From: Deroplatys truncata
Lineage: Eukaryota > Arthropoda > Insecta > Mantodea > Mantidae
Assembly (NCBI GenBank): GCA_030765065.1
Contig: CM060989.1
Coordinates: forward strand, 38,741,501-38,805,500
Length of the DNA: 64,000 bases
Direction: 5' to 3'
Each line of letters begins with the position of its first letter. Position 1 is the stretch's first letter. Shown one piece after another: positions 20,950 through 35,253 of this stretch. The translations under genes were made by a program, and so were the position numbers. The notes beneath the pieces were generated by a model that did no database searches, was not told the origin of the DNA, and saw only the letters and a program-made list of their open reading frames with translations.

Positions 20950-21967
20950 CGTAATAGAGAAAGTAAGAACCTAATCAATAGGACACTTGAGCGCAAGATG
21001 TGCTTGCCAACTTGCAACACGTGTGTTACTTCTTTCATTGGCTGAGTGGTCAGCCCACGGATTTGGTAGTCCGGATATCCTGGTTCGATACGCATCTTGG
21101 GGTTTTGTTTTTTTAAAGGTTTCTTTTAAAAATAGATTTCAAAATTTTTGCATTAGGACCATTCTTTACACTCAACATGTCACGAAATAGTTTAAATTTT
21201 TGCCCTAGCTTTAGTGGTATTGAAATTACAGCTCTCTAAAGCGGACTGTCATAAACTTTGACACGTCATAAAACGCAAATAAATAGGAATTTCGACCAGC
21301 GAAGGCCAGATTCGTGATCCTGGCATTCGAAACCATAGGCATACCAAATTTCATCCAAATCGGTGAGGATCATTAGCCCAGAGGTCCGGATGGAAGCCAG
21401 TTTTGGCTGTTTTCTGAAAAATAAAAGTATTAATATCTCTGCTTGTGCACCACATTTTGCACATTACAAAGTATGAAAACATTCGCAAAAAAATTAGCTT
21501 CCTGAGAAAAATTAGTTGGAGACTGTAGCTTTGTCCGTTCAGGAATTATTCGCGTTCAAAGTTTCGAAAAGAGGTCCAAAATCCAAGTCTAAAACCTTGC
21601 CATTTTTTGGCGTCCGAGAAAAAAATCTCTGTTTTCGGCGTGATTTGAAAGTTGTGGTCGAGCAGAATTCGGGACCGGTCTTAGATTTTCGATATCTGAA
21701 TTTATAAAGAAGTTATGACGTGTGAAAGTTATGGTGTGCATTATGCAGAAAATTTGAAGTGTATTTATTCAGCAGTACAATCGAATAATTGAGTCATATG
21801 ATATCTCGTTGGAAAGCTGAAGATCAGCAGAATTCAGATCTTGCCGTAGTTTTGCGAAATTTTCAATTATACAGGAGTTATGACGTAAAATGTGCAGAAT
21901 GGACACACGTTGTGTTACAAACGGAATAAGTAGAAGAATTAAACAACCTCATTCAAGACATGAATCC

Positions 21968-22865
21968 TGGTGTAGTGGTTAGAGTTACCGACTACAAAGC
22001 AGAGGACGTGAGTTCGTGTCTGAGCTCTTCGTATAGCATTTTTTTCCCTGTACAAGTTAATCTTCATTGAACTAATAAACCCTAAAAAAAGTGACTGTTT
22101 CATCAGCTACAGCATAGCCGAGTGGTTAAAGGCAGCGGCTTGAAAACAAGAATTTCGGGTTTGCGGAAGCAAAAAGCTTTTACCTCTTAAATTCCTGCTC
22201 TAGTTTATTAATGTAGATAAAAGGGAAGCTTCACGTTTGCTTGCAGTACAGCCGAGTGGCTAAAGTGATTGTTTTCTGCACGAAACACCCAGGATCGAGT
22301 CTCTTTGCGGGATTTGCTTTTTATGTCTTGCTTTCAAACAATTACCTTCTATCTTTGTCTTCTTCTCCTCTTCATGGATTAGGCTGATTCCTCTTGCGTC
22401 TTTACAGTGTGTCCTTCTCTGCCTTCCCACGTCTCTATTGGAAAGCTGTTTGGTACCTTCCTAACATGTTCTATTTCTACCTTTGTAATAGGAAAAAAAG
22501 CTTACTGCGGAACATAGGACTCGAACCCACAATGCTTGCTTCTGAAGCACTGCCTTTAACCACTCAGCTATATTGTAACTGATCGGGTAACCACCTTTTA
22601 TCTTTATTAGTACAATGAAGACTAAACTTATAGCGGAAAGATGTTAAAAGGACAGCTTCAACACGAACCCGTATTCCTTGCGTTCAACTCACTGCCGTTA
22701 ACCACTCGGCTATAGCAGAGCTAACATAAAAGTCACTTTTTTACCTTTATTAGTGCACTGAAGATTAAAGTTAATAGTGAAAAACGTTAAACTAATAACT
22801 GTGACGCGAACCCACGATTCTTGCACCGTAGTCTGTAACCCTAACCACCGCGCCCGGTGCTGTTG
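21968..22865. repeat. tRNA-like cluster T2-T7, unit 7
   Basis: Block 7-10 variants occur in the T2-T3 spacer (AAACCCTAAAAAAAG) and before T4 (AGCTTCACG). T7 has CTGTGACG and AAATACGCTGCC follows. Confidence 0.75.
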
Positions 22866-23507
22866 TGAAATACGCTGCCTTACTTCTACTAGTTATGGCT
22901 TTTATGATACACCGTGTGTCCATTCAGGTAGGAAAAAAACTAAATTGGACCAGAACCTGCGATACTTTTGATTAGAACTGGTTGCCTTACCCATGCAACT
23001 ATGCATCCAGTAAGAAACTCGCCCTTAGATTGTTCTTATGCTTCCTGAATGGTAAACACGCATGTATTTGAATCCTTACGGACTTGGAATCCTAAAATCT
23101 CAAACTTCGATTATCGTCAAAAGCCATCATATCTGCATACACCTCCAAGTTCTATGGAAATAATGTACTTCTGCATTCGAAATTACGTTCCGCACGTTTT
23201 ACGTAACAAACGCTGTGTATTCGTAAATATCCGAAAACTCCGACCAGATCTGAATTCTGCTAATTTTCAAATTTTCTAACGAGATATATCACGTGACTCA
23301 AATACTCGTTTGTACCGCTGAATTGTACCATTCAAATTTTCTGCAGAATCCACACCATAACTTGCACACCCCATAACCTCTTTCTAAGTTCAAATATCGA
23401 AATTTTTCTGCTCGACTTCAGATCCCAAAGCACACTGGAAACCGAATTTCTCTTTCACACGCAAAATCTCGGTATGGAATTTTTTGGTAGAATACAATAC
23501 TGCATCA

Positions 23508-24270
23508 CTTACGTTACTATAATAAATGAAGAAGAGCGCAGGTATGTGCATAGTTTCACTTTTACTCCTGTGTCTTTACTTCACATAGGGAGAAAAGGTA
23601 ACGTTCGCATTTTCTTTCTCGCAGTTTACACAAACACTAATTACTTGGTTCGCCATATATTTAGCTTCTGCAAAGCTTGTGGTGGAAACCATGAACTACA
23701 AACATGTCGATGGCACTGCACATGCTCTGGTTTGGGCCCATATAACATGGCATTTGTTGCGCAAAACTCCGTCCGTATTTGTTCTCTTCCTCAAGAGCTC
23801 TGCGACGCGTGGCGTTGCTGGCAGGGAGAGCATGTCCTAGCACGAAGGAGTTTCACTGAGATTCTTGTCGGGTCTTTTATATCATATATTCCTCATACGG
23901 CCGCTTTTGCACCTTGAAAGATGACCCTGTTGACAGACTGGTGATGCCTAGGTATGAGAAGTTGTTTACCTCCTGCATACCAGCTTTTTCATTGGCTGCT
24001 ACTCTTGCTCCATTCTTAAATACCGTAACTAGAAACATGCTTGTTCTTATTGACTTGTACATCGTCACTTAAAGCCCATTCCTTTAGATTGTTCACCGCT
24101 GTTTGGAGGTCTTCTCTGTTTCGTGCTCCTATTACCATGTCATCTGCGTATGCATACATAACAACCGGCAGATTTCTTGTTATCATGGTGAAGTCTATTG
24201 TAGCAATGTTAAAAGGTGTGAGGCTAAGGGATCATCCTGTAGTATTCCGTTTTTTGCTTACGTTACTATA
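23508..24270 (-). mobile_element. LINE relic, unit 8
   Basis: Lacks the 9-bp segment and shares CACTTAAAGC with unit 7 only. YADD codons are at 24139-24150. Confidence 0.8.
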
Positions 24271-25281
24271 CGTAATAGAGAAAGTAAGAACCTAATCAAT
24301 AGGACACTTGAGCGCAAGATGTGCTTGCCAACTTGCAACACGTGTGTTACTTCTTTCATTGGCTGAGTGGTCAGCCCACGGATTTGGTAGTCCGGATATC
24401 CTGGTTCGATACGCATCTTGGGGTTTTGTTTTTTTAAAGGTTTCTTTTAAAAATAGATTTCAAAATTTTTGCATTAGGACCATTCTTTACACTCAACATG
24501 TCACGAAATAGTTTAAATTTTTGCCCTAGCTTTAGTGGTATTGAAATTACAGCTCTCTAAAGCGGACTGTCATAAACTTTGACACGTCATAAAACGCAAA
24601 TAAATAGGAATTTCGACCAGCGAAGGCCAGATTCGTGATCCTGGCATTCGAAACCATAGGCATACCAAATTTCATCCAAATCGGTGAGGGTCATTAGCCC
24701 AGAGGTCCGGATGGAAGCCAGTTTTGGCTGTTTTCTGAAAAATAAAAGTATTAATATCTCTGCTTGTGCACCACATTTTGCACATTACAAAGTATGAAAA
24801 CATTCGCAAAAAAATTAGCTTCCTGAGAAAAATTAGTTGGAGACTGTAGCTTTGTCCGTTCAGGAATTATTCGCGTTCAAAGTTTCGAAAAGAGGTCCAA
24901 AATCCAAGTCTTGCCATTTTTTGGCGTCCGAGAAAAAAATCTCTGTTTTCGGCGTGATTTGAAAGTTGTGGTCGAGCAGAATTCGGGACCGGTCTTAGAT
25001 TTTCGATATCTGAATTTATAAAGAAGTTATGACGTGTGAAAGTTATGGTGTGCATTATGCAGAAAATTTGAAGTGTATTTATTCAGCAGTACAATCGAAT
25101 AATTGAGTCATATGATATCTCGTTGGAAAGCTGAAGATCAGCAGAATTCAGATCTTGCCGTAGTTTTGCGAAATTTTCAATTATACAGGAGTTATGACGT
25201 AAAATGTGCAGAATGGACACACGTTGTGTTACAAACGGAATAAGTAGAAGAATTAAACAACCTCATTCAAGACATGAATCC

Positions 25282-26179
25282 TGGTGTAGTGGTTAGAGTT
25301 ACCGACTACAAAGCAGAGGACGTGAGTTCGTGTCTGAGCTCTTCGTATAGCATTTTTTTCCCTGTACAAGTTAATCTTCATTGAACTAATAAACCCTAAA
25401 AAAAGTGACTGTTTCATCAGCTACAGCATAGCCGAGTGGTTAAAGGCAGCGGCTTGAAAACAAGAATTTCGGGTTTGCGGAAGCAAAAAGCTTTTACCTC
25501 TTAAATTCCTGCTCTAGTTTATTAATGTAGATAAAAGGGAAGCTTCACGTTTGCTTGCAGTACAGCCGAGTGGCTAAAGTGATTGTTTTCTGCACGAAAC
25601 ACCCAGGATCGAGTCTCTTTGCGGGATTTGCTTTTTATGTCTTGCTTTCAAACAATTACCTTCTATCTTTGTCTTCTTCTCCTCTTCATGGATTAGGCTG
25701 ATTCCTCTTGCGTCTTTACAGTGTGTCCTTCTCTGCCTTCCCACGTCTCTATTGGAAAGCTGTTTGGTACCTTCCTAACATGTTCTATTTCTACCTTTGT
25801 AATAGGAAAAAAAGCTTACTGCGGAACATAGGACTCGAACCCACAATGCTTGCTTCTGAAGCACTGCCTTTAACCACTCAGCTATATTGTAACTGATCGG
25901 GTAACCACCTTTTATCTTTATTAGTACAATGAAGACTAAACTTATAGCGGAAAGATGTTAAAAGGACAGCTTCAACACGAACCCGTATTCCTTGCGTTCA
26001 ACTCACTGCCGTTAACCACTCGGCTATAGCAGAGCTAACATAAAAGTCACTTTTTTACCTTTATTAGTGCACTGAAGATTAAAGTTAATAGTGAAAAACG
26101 TTAAACTAATAACTGTGACGCGAACCCACGATTCTTGCACCGTAGTCTGTAACCCTAACCACCGCGCCCGGTGCTGTTG
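25282..26179. repeat. tRNA-like cluster T2-T7, unit 8
   Basis: No difference from unit 7 was noticed across the six modules. Confidence 0.75.
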
Positions 26180-26821
26180 TGAAATACGCTGCCTTACTTC
26201 TACTAGTTATGGCTTTTATGATACACCGTGTGTCCATTCAGGTAGGAAAAAAACTAAATTGGACCAGAACCTGCGATACTTTTGATTAGAACTGGTTGCC
26301 TTACCCATGCAACTATGCATCCAGTAAGAAACTCGCCCTTAGATTGTTCTTATGCTTCCTGAATGGTAAACACGCATGTATTTGAATCCTTACGGACTTG
26401 GAATCCTAAAATCTCAAACTTCGATTATCGTCAAAAGCCATCATATCTGCATACACCTCCAAGTTCTATGGAAATAATGTACTTCTGCATTCGAAATTAC
26501 GTTCCGCACGTTTTACGTAACAAACGCTGTGTATTCGTAAATATCCGAAAACTCCGACCAGATCTGAATTCTGCTAATTTTCAAATTTTCTAACGAGATA
26601 TATCACGTGACTCAAATACTCGTTTGTACCGCTGAATTGTACCATTCAAATTTTCTGCAGAATCCACACCATAACTTGCACACCCCATAACCTCTTTCTA
26701 AGTTCAAATATCGAAATTTTTCTGCTCGACTTCAGATCCCAAAGCACACTGGAAACCGAATTTCTCTTTCACACGCAAAATCTCGGTATGGAATTTTTTG
26801 GTAGAATACAATACTGCATCA

Positions 26822-27584
26822 CTTACGTTACTATAATAAATGAAGAAGAGCGCAGGTATGTGCATAGTTTCACTTTTACTCCTGTGTCTTTACTTCACAT
26901 AGGGAGAAAAGGTAACGTTCGCATTTTCTTTCTCGCAGTTTACACAAACACTAATTACTTGGTTCGCCATATATTTAGCTTCTGCAAAGCTTGTGGTGGA
27001 AACCATGAACTACAAACATGTCGATGGCACTGCACATGCTCTGGTTTGGGCCCATATAACATGGCATTTGTTGCGCAAAACTCCGTCCGTATTTGTTCTC
27101 TTCCTCAAGAGCTCTGCGACGCGTGGCGTTGCTGGCAGGGAGAGCATGTCCTAGCACGAAGGAGTTTCACTGAGATTCTTGTCGGGTCTTTTATATCATA
27201 TATTCCTCATACGGCCGCTTTTGCACCTTGAAAGATGACCCTGTTGACAGACAGGTGATGCCTAGGTATGAGAAGTTGTTTACCTCCTGCATACCAGCTT
27301 TTTCATTGGCTGCTACTCTTGCTCCATTCTTAAATACCGTAACTAGAAACATGCTTGTTCTTATTGACTTGTACATCGTCACTTTAAGCCCATTCCTTTA
27401 GATTGTTCACCGCTGTTTGGAGGTCTTCTCTGTTTCGTGCTCCTATTACCATGTCATCTGCGTATGCATACATAACAACCGGCAGATTTCTTGTTATCAT
27501 GGTGAAGTCTATTGTAGCAATGTTAAAAGGTGTGAGGCTAAGGGATCATCCTGTAGTATTCCGTTTTTTGCTTACGTTACTATA
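26822..27584 (-). mobile_element. LINE relic, unit 9
   Basis: CAGACAGGTG (about 27248-27257) replaces CAGACTGGTG, changing one codon of the thumb frame. YADD codons are at 27453-27464. Confidence 0.8.
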
Positions 27585-28602
27585 CGTAATAGAGAAAGTA
27601 AGAACCTAATCAATAGGACACTTGAGCGCAAGATGTGCTTGCCAACTTGCAACACGTGTGTTACTTCTTTCATTGGCTGAGTGGTCAGCCCACGGATTTG
27701 GTAGTCCGGATATCCTGGTTCGATACGCATCTTGGGGTTTTGTTTTTTTAAAGGTTTCTTTTAAAAATAGATTTCAAAATTTTTGCATTAGGACCATTCT
27801 TTACACTCAACATGTCACGAAATAGTTTAAATTTTTGCCCTAGCTTTAGTGGTATTGAAATTACAGCTCTCTAAAGCGGACTGTCATAAACTTTGACACG
27901 TCATAAAACGCAAATAAATAGGAATTTCGACCAGCGAAGGCCAGATTCGTGATCCTGGCATTCGAAACCATAGGCATACCAAATTTCATCCAAATCGGTG
28001 AGGGTCATTAGCCCAGAGGTCCGGATGGAAGCCAGTTTTGGCTGTTTTCTGAAAAATAAAAGTATTAATATCTCTGCTTGTGCACCACATTTTGCACATT
28101 ACAAAGTATGAAAACATTCGCAAAAAAATTAGCTTCCTGAGAAAAATTAGTTGGAGACTGTAGCTTTGTCCGTTCAGGAATTATTCGCGTTCAAAGTTTC
28201 GAAAAGAGGTCCAAAATCCAAGTCTAAAACCTTGCCATTTTTTGGCGTCCGAGAAAAAAATCTCTGTTTTCGGCGTGATTTGAAAGTTGTGGTCGAGCAG
28301 AATTCGGGACCGGTCTTAGATTTTCGATATCTGAATTTATAAAGAAGTTATGACGTGTGAAAGTTATGGTGTGCATTATGCAGAAAATTTGAAGTGTATT
28401 TATTCAGCAGTACAATCGAATAATTGAGTCATATGATATCTCGTTGGAAAGCTGAAGATCAGCAGAATTCAGATCTTGCCGTAGTTTTGCGAAATTTTCA
28501 ATTATACAGGAGTTATGACGTAAAATGTGCAGAATGGACACACGTTGTGTTACAAACGGAATAAGTAGAAGAATTAAACAACCTCATTCAAGACATGAAT
28601 CC

Positions 28603-29500
28603 TGGTGTAGTGGTTAGAGTTACCGACTACAAAGCAGAGGACGTGAGTTCGTGTCTGAGCTCTTCGTATAGCATTTTTTTCCCTGTACAAGTTAATCTTC
28701 ATTGAACTAATAAACCCTAAAAAAAGTGACTGTTTCATCAGCTACAGCATAGCCGAGTGGTTAAAGGCAGCGGCTTGAAAACAAGAATTTCGGGTTTGCG
28801 GAAGCAAAAAGCTTTTACCTCTTAAATTCCTGCTCTAGTTTATTAATGTAGATAAAAGGGAAGCTTCACGTTTGCTTGCAGTACAGCCGAGTGGCTAAAG
28901 TGATTGTTTTCTGCACGAAACACCCAGGATCGAGTCTCTTTGCGGGATTTGCTTTTTATGTCTTGCTTTCAAACAATTACCTTCTATCTTTGTCTTCTTC
29001 TCCTCTTCATGGATTAGGCTGATTCCTCTTGCGTCTTTACAGTGTGTCCTTCTCTGCCTTCCCACGTCTCTATTGGAAAGCTGTTTGGTACCTTCCTAAC
29101 ATGTTCTATTTCTACCTTTGTAATAGGAAAAAAAGCTTACTGCGGAACATAGGACTCGAACCCACAATGCTTGCTTCTGGAGCACTGCCTTTAACCACTC
29201 AGCTATATTGTAACTGATCGGGTAACCACCTTTTATCTTTATTAGTACAATGAAGACTAAACTTATAGCGGAAAGATGTTAAAAGGACAGCTTCAACACG
29301 AACCCGTATTCCTTGCGTTCAACTCACTGCCGTTAACCACTCGGCTATAGCAGAGCTAACATAAAAGTCACTTTTTTACCTTTATTAGTGCACTGAAGAT
29401 TAAAGTTAATAGTGAAAAACGTTAAACTAATAACTGTGACGCGAACCCACGATTCTTGCACCGTAGTCTGTAACCCTAACCACCGCGCCCGGTGCTGTTG
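28603..29500. repeat. tRNA-like cluster T2-T7, unit 9
   Basis: T5 has a private change in the anticodon region (CTTCTGGAGC for CTTCTGAAGC), near 29175. Confidence 0.75.
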
Positions 29501-30142
29501 TGAAATACGCTGCCTTACTTCTACTAGTTATGGCTTTTATGATACACCGTGTGTCCATTCAGGTAGGAAAAAAACTAAATTGGACCAGAACCTGCGATAC
29601 TTTTGATTAGAACTGGTTGCCTTACCCATGCAACTATGCATCCAGTAAGAAACTCGCCCTTAGATTGTTCTTATGCTTCCTGAATGGTAAACACGCATGT
29701 ATTTGAATCCTTACGGACTTGGAATCCTAAAATCTCAAACTTCGATTATCGTCAAAAGCCATCATATCTGCATACACCTCCAAGTTCTATGGAAATAATG
29801 TACTTCTGCATTCGAAATTACGTTCCGCACGTTTTACGTAACAAACGCTGTGTATTCGTAAATATCCGAAAACTCCGACCAGATCTGAATTCTGCTAATT
29901 TTCAAATTTTCTAACGAGATATATCACGTGACTCAAATACTCGTTTGTACCGCTGAATTGTACCATTCAAATTTTCTGCAGAATCCACACCATAACTTGC
30001 ACACCCCATAACCTCTTTCTAAGTTCAAATATCGAAATTTTTCTGCTCGACTTCAGATCCCAAAGCACACTGGAAACCGAATTTCTCTTTCACACGCAAA
30101 ATCTCGGTATGGAATTTTTTGGTAGAATACAATACTGCATCA

Positions 30143-30905
30143 CTTACGTTACTATAATAAATGAAGAAGAGCGCAGGTATGTGCATAGTTTCACTTTTAC
30201 TCCTGTGTCTTTACTTCACATAGGGAGAAAAGGTAACGTTCGCATTTTCTTTCTCGCAGTTTACACAAACACTAATTACTTGGTTCGCCATATATTTAGC
30301 TTCTGCAAAGCTTGTGGTGGAAACCATGAACTACAAACATGTCGATGGCACTGCACATGCTCTGGTTTGGGCCCATATAACATGGCATTTGTTGCGCAAA
30401 ACTCCGTCCGTATTTGTTCTCTTCCTCAAGAGCTCTGCGACGCGTGGCGTTGCTGGCAGGGAGAGCATGTCCTAGCACGAAGGAGTTTCACTGAGATTCT
30501 TGTCGGGTCTTTTATATCATATATTCCTCATACGGCCGCTTTTGCACCTTGAAAGATGACCCTGTTGACAGACAGGTGATGCCTAGGTATGAGAAGTTGT
30601 TTACCTCCTGCATACCAGCTTTTTCATTGGCTGCTACTCTTGCTCCATTCTTAAATACCGTAACTAGAAACATGCTTGTTCTTATTGACTTGTACATCGT
30701 CACTTTAAGCCCATTCCTTTAGATTGTTCACCGCTGTTTGGAGGTCTTCTCTGTTTCGTGCTCCTATTACCATGTCATCTGCGTATGCATACATAACAAC
30801 CGGCAGATTTCTTGTTATCATGGTGAAGTCTATTGTAGCAATGTTAAAAGGTGTGAGGCTAAGGGATCATCCTGTAGTATTCCGTTTTTTGCTTACGTTA
30901 CTATA
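30143..30905 (-). mobile_element. LINE relic, unit 10
   Basis: As unit 9 (CAGACAGGTG, no 9-bp segment). YADD codons are at 30774-30785. Confidence 0.8.
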
Positions 30906-31923
30906 CGTAATAGAGAAAGTAAGAACCTAATCAATAGGACACTTGAGCGCAAGATGTGCTTGCCAACTTGCAACACGTGTGTTACTTCTTTCATTGGCTG
31001 AGTGGTCAGCCCACGGATTTGGTAGTCCGGATATCCTGGTTCGATACGCATCTTGGGGTTTTGTTTTTTTAAAGGTTTCTTTTAAAAATAGATTTCAAAA
31101 TTTTTGCATTAGGACCATTCTTTACACTCAACATGTCACGAAATAGTTTAAATTTTTGCCCTAGCTTTAGTGGTATTGAAATTACAGCTCTCTAAAGCGG
31201 ACTGTCATAAACTTTGACACGTCATAAAACGCAAATAAATAGGAATTTCGACCAGCGAAGGCCAGATTCGTGATCCTGGCATTCGAAACCATAGGCATAC
31301 CAAATTTCATCCAAATCGGTGAGGGTCATTAGCCCAGAGGTCCGGATGGAAGCCAGTTTTGGCTGTTTTCTGAAAAATAAAAGTATTAATATCTCTGCTT
31401 GTGCACCACATTTTGCACATTACAAAGTAAGAAAACATTCGCAAAAAAATTAGCTTCCTGAGAAAAATTAGTTGGAGACTGTAGCTTTGTCCGTTCAGGA
31501 ATTATTCGCGTTCAAAGTTTCGAAAAGAGGTCCAAAATCCAAGTCTAAAACCTTGCCATTTTTTGGCGTCCGAGAAAAAAATCTCTGTTTTCGGCGTGAT
31601 TTGAAAGTTGTGGTCGAGCAGAATTCGGGACCGGTCTTAGATTTTCGATATCTGAATTTATAAAGAAGTTATGACGTGTGAAAGTTATGGTGTGCATTAT
31701 GCAGAAAATTTGAAGTGTATTTATTCAGCAGTACAATCGAATAATTGAGTCATATGATATCTCGTTGGAAAGCTGAAGATCAGCAGAATTCAGATCTTGC
31801 CGTAGTTTTGCGAAATTTTCAATTATACAGGAGTTATGACGTAAAATGTGCAGAATGGACACACGTTGTGTTACAAACGGAATAAGTAGAAGAATTAAAC
31901 AACCTCATTCAAGACATGAATCC

Positions 31924-32821
31924 TGGTGTAGTGGTTAGAGTTACCGACTACAAAGCAGAGGACGTGAGTTCGTGTCTGAGCTCTTCGTATAGCATTTTTT
32001 TCCCTGTACAAGTTAATCTTCATTGAACTAATAAACCCTAAAAAAAGTGACTGTTTCATCAGCTACAGCATAGCCGAGTGGTTAAAGGCAGCGGCTTGAA
32101 AACAAGAATTTCGGGTTTGCGGAAGCAAAAAGCTTTTACCTCTTAAATTCCTGCTCTAGTTTATTAATGTAGATAAAAGGGAAGCTTCACGTTTGCTTGC
32201 AGTACAGCCGAGTGGCTAAAGTGATTGTTTTCTGCACGAAACACCCAGGATCAAGTCTCTTTGCGGGATTTGCTTTTTATGTCTTGCTTTCAAACAATTA
32301 CCTTCTATCTTTGTCTTCTTCTCCTCTTCATGGATTAGGCTGATTCCTCTTGCGTCTTTACAGTGTGTCCTTCTCTGCCTTCCCACGTCTCTATTGGAAA
32401 GCTGTTTGGTACCTTCCTAACATGTTCTATTTCTACCTTTGTAATAGGAAAAAAAGCTTACTGCGGAACATAGGACTCGAACCCACAATGCTTGCTTCTG
32501 AAGCACTGCCTTTAACCACTCAGCTATATTGTAACTGATCGGGTAACCACCTTTTATCTTTATTAGTACAATGAAGACTAAACTTATAGCGGAAAGATGT
32601 TAAAAGGACAGCTTCAACACGAACCCGTATTCCTTGCGTTCAACTCACTGCCGTTAACCACTCGGCTATAGCAGAGCTAACATAAAAGTCACTTTTTTAC
32701 CTTTATTAGTGCACTGAAGATTAAAGTTAATAGTGAAAAACGTTAAACTAATAACTGTGACGCGAACCCACGATTCTTGCACCGTAGTCTGTAACCCTAA
32801 CCACCGCGCCCGGTGCTGTTG
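31924..32821. repeat. tRNA-like cluster T2-T7, unit 10
   Basis: T4 B box is GGATCAAGTCT, a change shared with the distant units 18 and 19. Confidence 0.75.
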
Positions 32822-33463
32822 TGAAATACACTGCCTTACTTCTACTAGTTATGGCTTTTATGATACACCGTGTGTCCATTCAGGTAGGAAAAAAACTAAA
32901 TTGGACCAGAACCTGCGATACTTTTGATTAGAACTGGTTGCCTTACCCATGCAACTATGCATCCAGTAAGAAACTCGCCCTTAGATTGTTCTTATGCTTC
33001 CTGAATGGTAAACACGCATGTATTTGAATCCTTACGGACTTGGAATCCTAAAATCTCAAACTTCGATTATCGTCAAAAGCCATCATATCTGCATACACCT
33101 CCAAGTTCTATGGAAATAATGTACTTCTGCATTCGAAATTACGTTCCGCACGTTTTACGTAACAAACGCTGTGTATTCGTAAATATCCGAAAACTCCGAC
33201 CAGATCTGAATTCTGCTAATTTTCAAATTTTCTAACGAGATATATCACGTGACTCAAATACTCGTTTGTACCGCTGAATTGTACCATTCAAATTTTCTGC
33301 AGAATCCACACCATAACTTGCACACCCCATAACCTCTTTCTAAGTTCAAATATCGAAATTTTTCTGCTCGACTTCAGATCCCAAAGCACACTGGAAACCG
33401 AATTTCTCTTTCACACGCAAAATCTCGGTATGGAATTTTTTGGTAGAATACAATACTGCATCA

Positions 33464-34235
33464 CTTACGTTACTATAATAAATGAAGAAGAGCGCAGGTA
33501 TGTGCATAGTTTCACTTTTACTCCTGTGTCTTTACTGTTTTTTCTTCACATAGGGAGAAAAGGTAACGTTCGCATTTTCTTTCTCGCAGTTTACACAAAC
33601 ACTAATTACTTGGTTCGCCATATATTTAGCTTCTGCAAAGCTTGTGGTGGAAACCATGAACTACAAACATGTCGATGGCACTGCACATGCTCTGGTTTGG
33701 GCCCATATAACATGGCATTTGTTGCGCAAAACTCCGTCCGTATTTGTTCTCTTCCTCAAGAGCTCTGCGACGCGTGGCGTTGCTGGCAGGGAGAGCATGT
33801 CCTAGCACGAAGGAGTTTCACTGAGATTCTTGTCGGGTCTTTTATATCATATATTCCTCATACGGCCGCTTTTGCACCTTGAAAGATGACCCTGTTGACA
33901 GACTGGTGATGCCTAGGTATGAGAAGTTGTTTACCTCCTGCATACCAGCTTTTTCATTGGCTGCTACTCTTGCTCCATTCTTAAATACCGTAACTAGAAA
34001 CATGCTTGTTCTTATTGACTTGTACATCGTCACTTTAAGCCCATTCCTTTAGATTGTTCACCGCTGTTTGGAGGTCTTCTCTGTTTCGTGCTCCTATTAC
34101 CATGTCATCTGCGTATGCATACATAACAACCGGCAGATTTCTTGTTATCATGGTGAAGTCTATTGTAGCAATGTTAAAAGGTGTGAGGCTAAGGGATCAT
34201 CCTGTAGTATTCCGTTTTTTGCTTACGTTACTATA
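33464..34235 (-). mobile_element. LINE relic, unit 11
   Basis: Majority sequence with the 9-bp segment. YADD codons are at 34104-34115. Confidence 0.8.
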
Positions 34236-35253
34236 CGTAATAGAGAAAGTAAGAACCTAATCAATAGGACACTTGAGCGCAAGATGTGCTTGCCAACTTG
34301 CAACACGTGTGTTACTTCTTTCATTGGCTGAGTGGTCAGCCCACGGATTTGGTAGTCCGGATATCCTGGTTCGATACGCATCTTGGGGTTTTGTTTTTTT
34401 AAAGGTTTCTTTTAAAAATAGATTTCAAAATTTTTTCATTAGGACCATTCTTTACACTCAACATGTCACGAAATAGTTTAAATTTTTGCCCTTGCTTTAG
34501 TGGTATTGAAATTACAGCTCTCTAAAGCGGACTGTCATAAACTTTGACACGTCATAAAACGCAAATAAATAGGAATTTCGACCAGCGAAGGCCAGATTCG
34601 TGATCCTGGCATTCGAAACCATAGGCATACCAAATTTCATCCAAATCGGTGAGGGTCATTAGCCCAGAGGTCCGGATGGAAGCCAGTTTTGGCTGTTTTC
34701 TGAAAAATAAAAGTATTAATATCTCTGCTTGTGCACCACATTTTGCACATTACAAAGTATGAAAAAATTCGCAAAACAATTAGCTTCCTGAGAAAAATTA
34801 GTTGGAGACTGTAGCTTTGTCCGTTCAGGAATTATTCGCGTTCAAAGTTTCGAAAAGAGGTCCAAAATCCAAGTCTAAAACCTTGCCATTTTTTGGCGTC
34901 CGAGAAAAAAATCTCTGTTTTCGGCGTGATTTGAAAGTTGTGGTCGAGCAGAATTCGGGGCCGGTCTTAGATTTTCGATATCTGAATTTATAAAGAAGTT
35001 ATGACGTGTGAAAGTTATGGTGTGCATTATGCAGAAAATTTGAAGTGTATTTATTCAGCAGTACAATCGAATAATTGAGTCATATGATAACTCGTTGGAA
35101 AGCTGAAGATCAGCAGAATTCAGATCTTGCCTTAGTTTTGCGAAATTTTCAATTATACAGGAGTTATGACGTAAAACGTGCAGAATGGACACACGTTGTG
35201 TTACAAACGGCATAAGTAGAAGAATTAAACAACCTCATTCAAGACATGAATCC

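Larger units (their letters stand above)
19923..23243 (+). repeat. Tandem unit 7
   Basis: 3321 bp and first of the 7-10 block, which shares TTGCCGTAG, AAAATGTGCAG, ACGGAATAAG, AATAAACCCT and AGCTTCACG. With unit 8 it also shares CGTCACTTAAAGC in the LINE. Confidence 0.95.
23244..26557 (+). repeat. Tandem unit 8
   Basis: 3314 bp. A 7-bp deletion near 24910 shortens AAGTCTAAAACCTTGCC to AAGTCTTGCC. Otherwise it is very close to unit 7. Confidence 0.95.
26558..29878 (+). repeat. Tandem unit 9
   Basis: 3321 bp, block 7-10. It shares CAGACAGGTG in the LINE with unit 10 only, so the block looks like two pairs (7-8 and 9-10) on a common background. Confidence 0.95.
29879..33199 (+). repeat. Tandem unit 10
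   Basis: 3321 bp, last of block 7-10. Private AAAGTAAGAAAAC at about 31424. Block variants end inside this unit: after T7 it reads AAATACACTGCC, like the majority, not AAATACGCTGCC. Confidence 0.95.
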
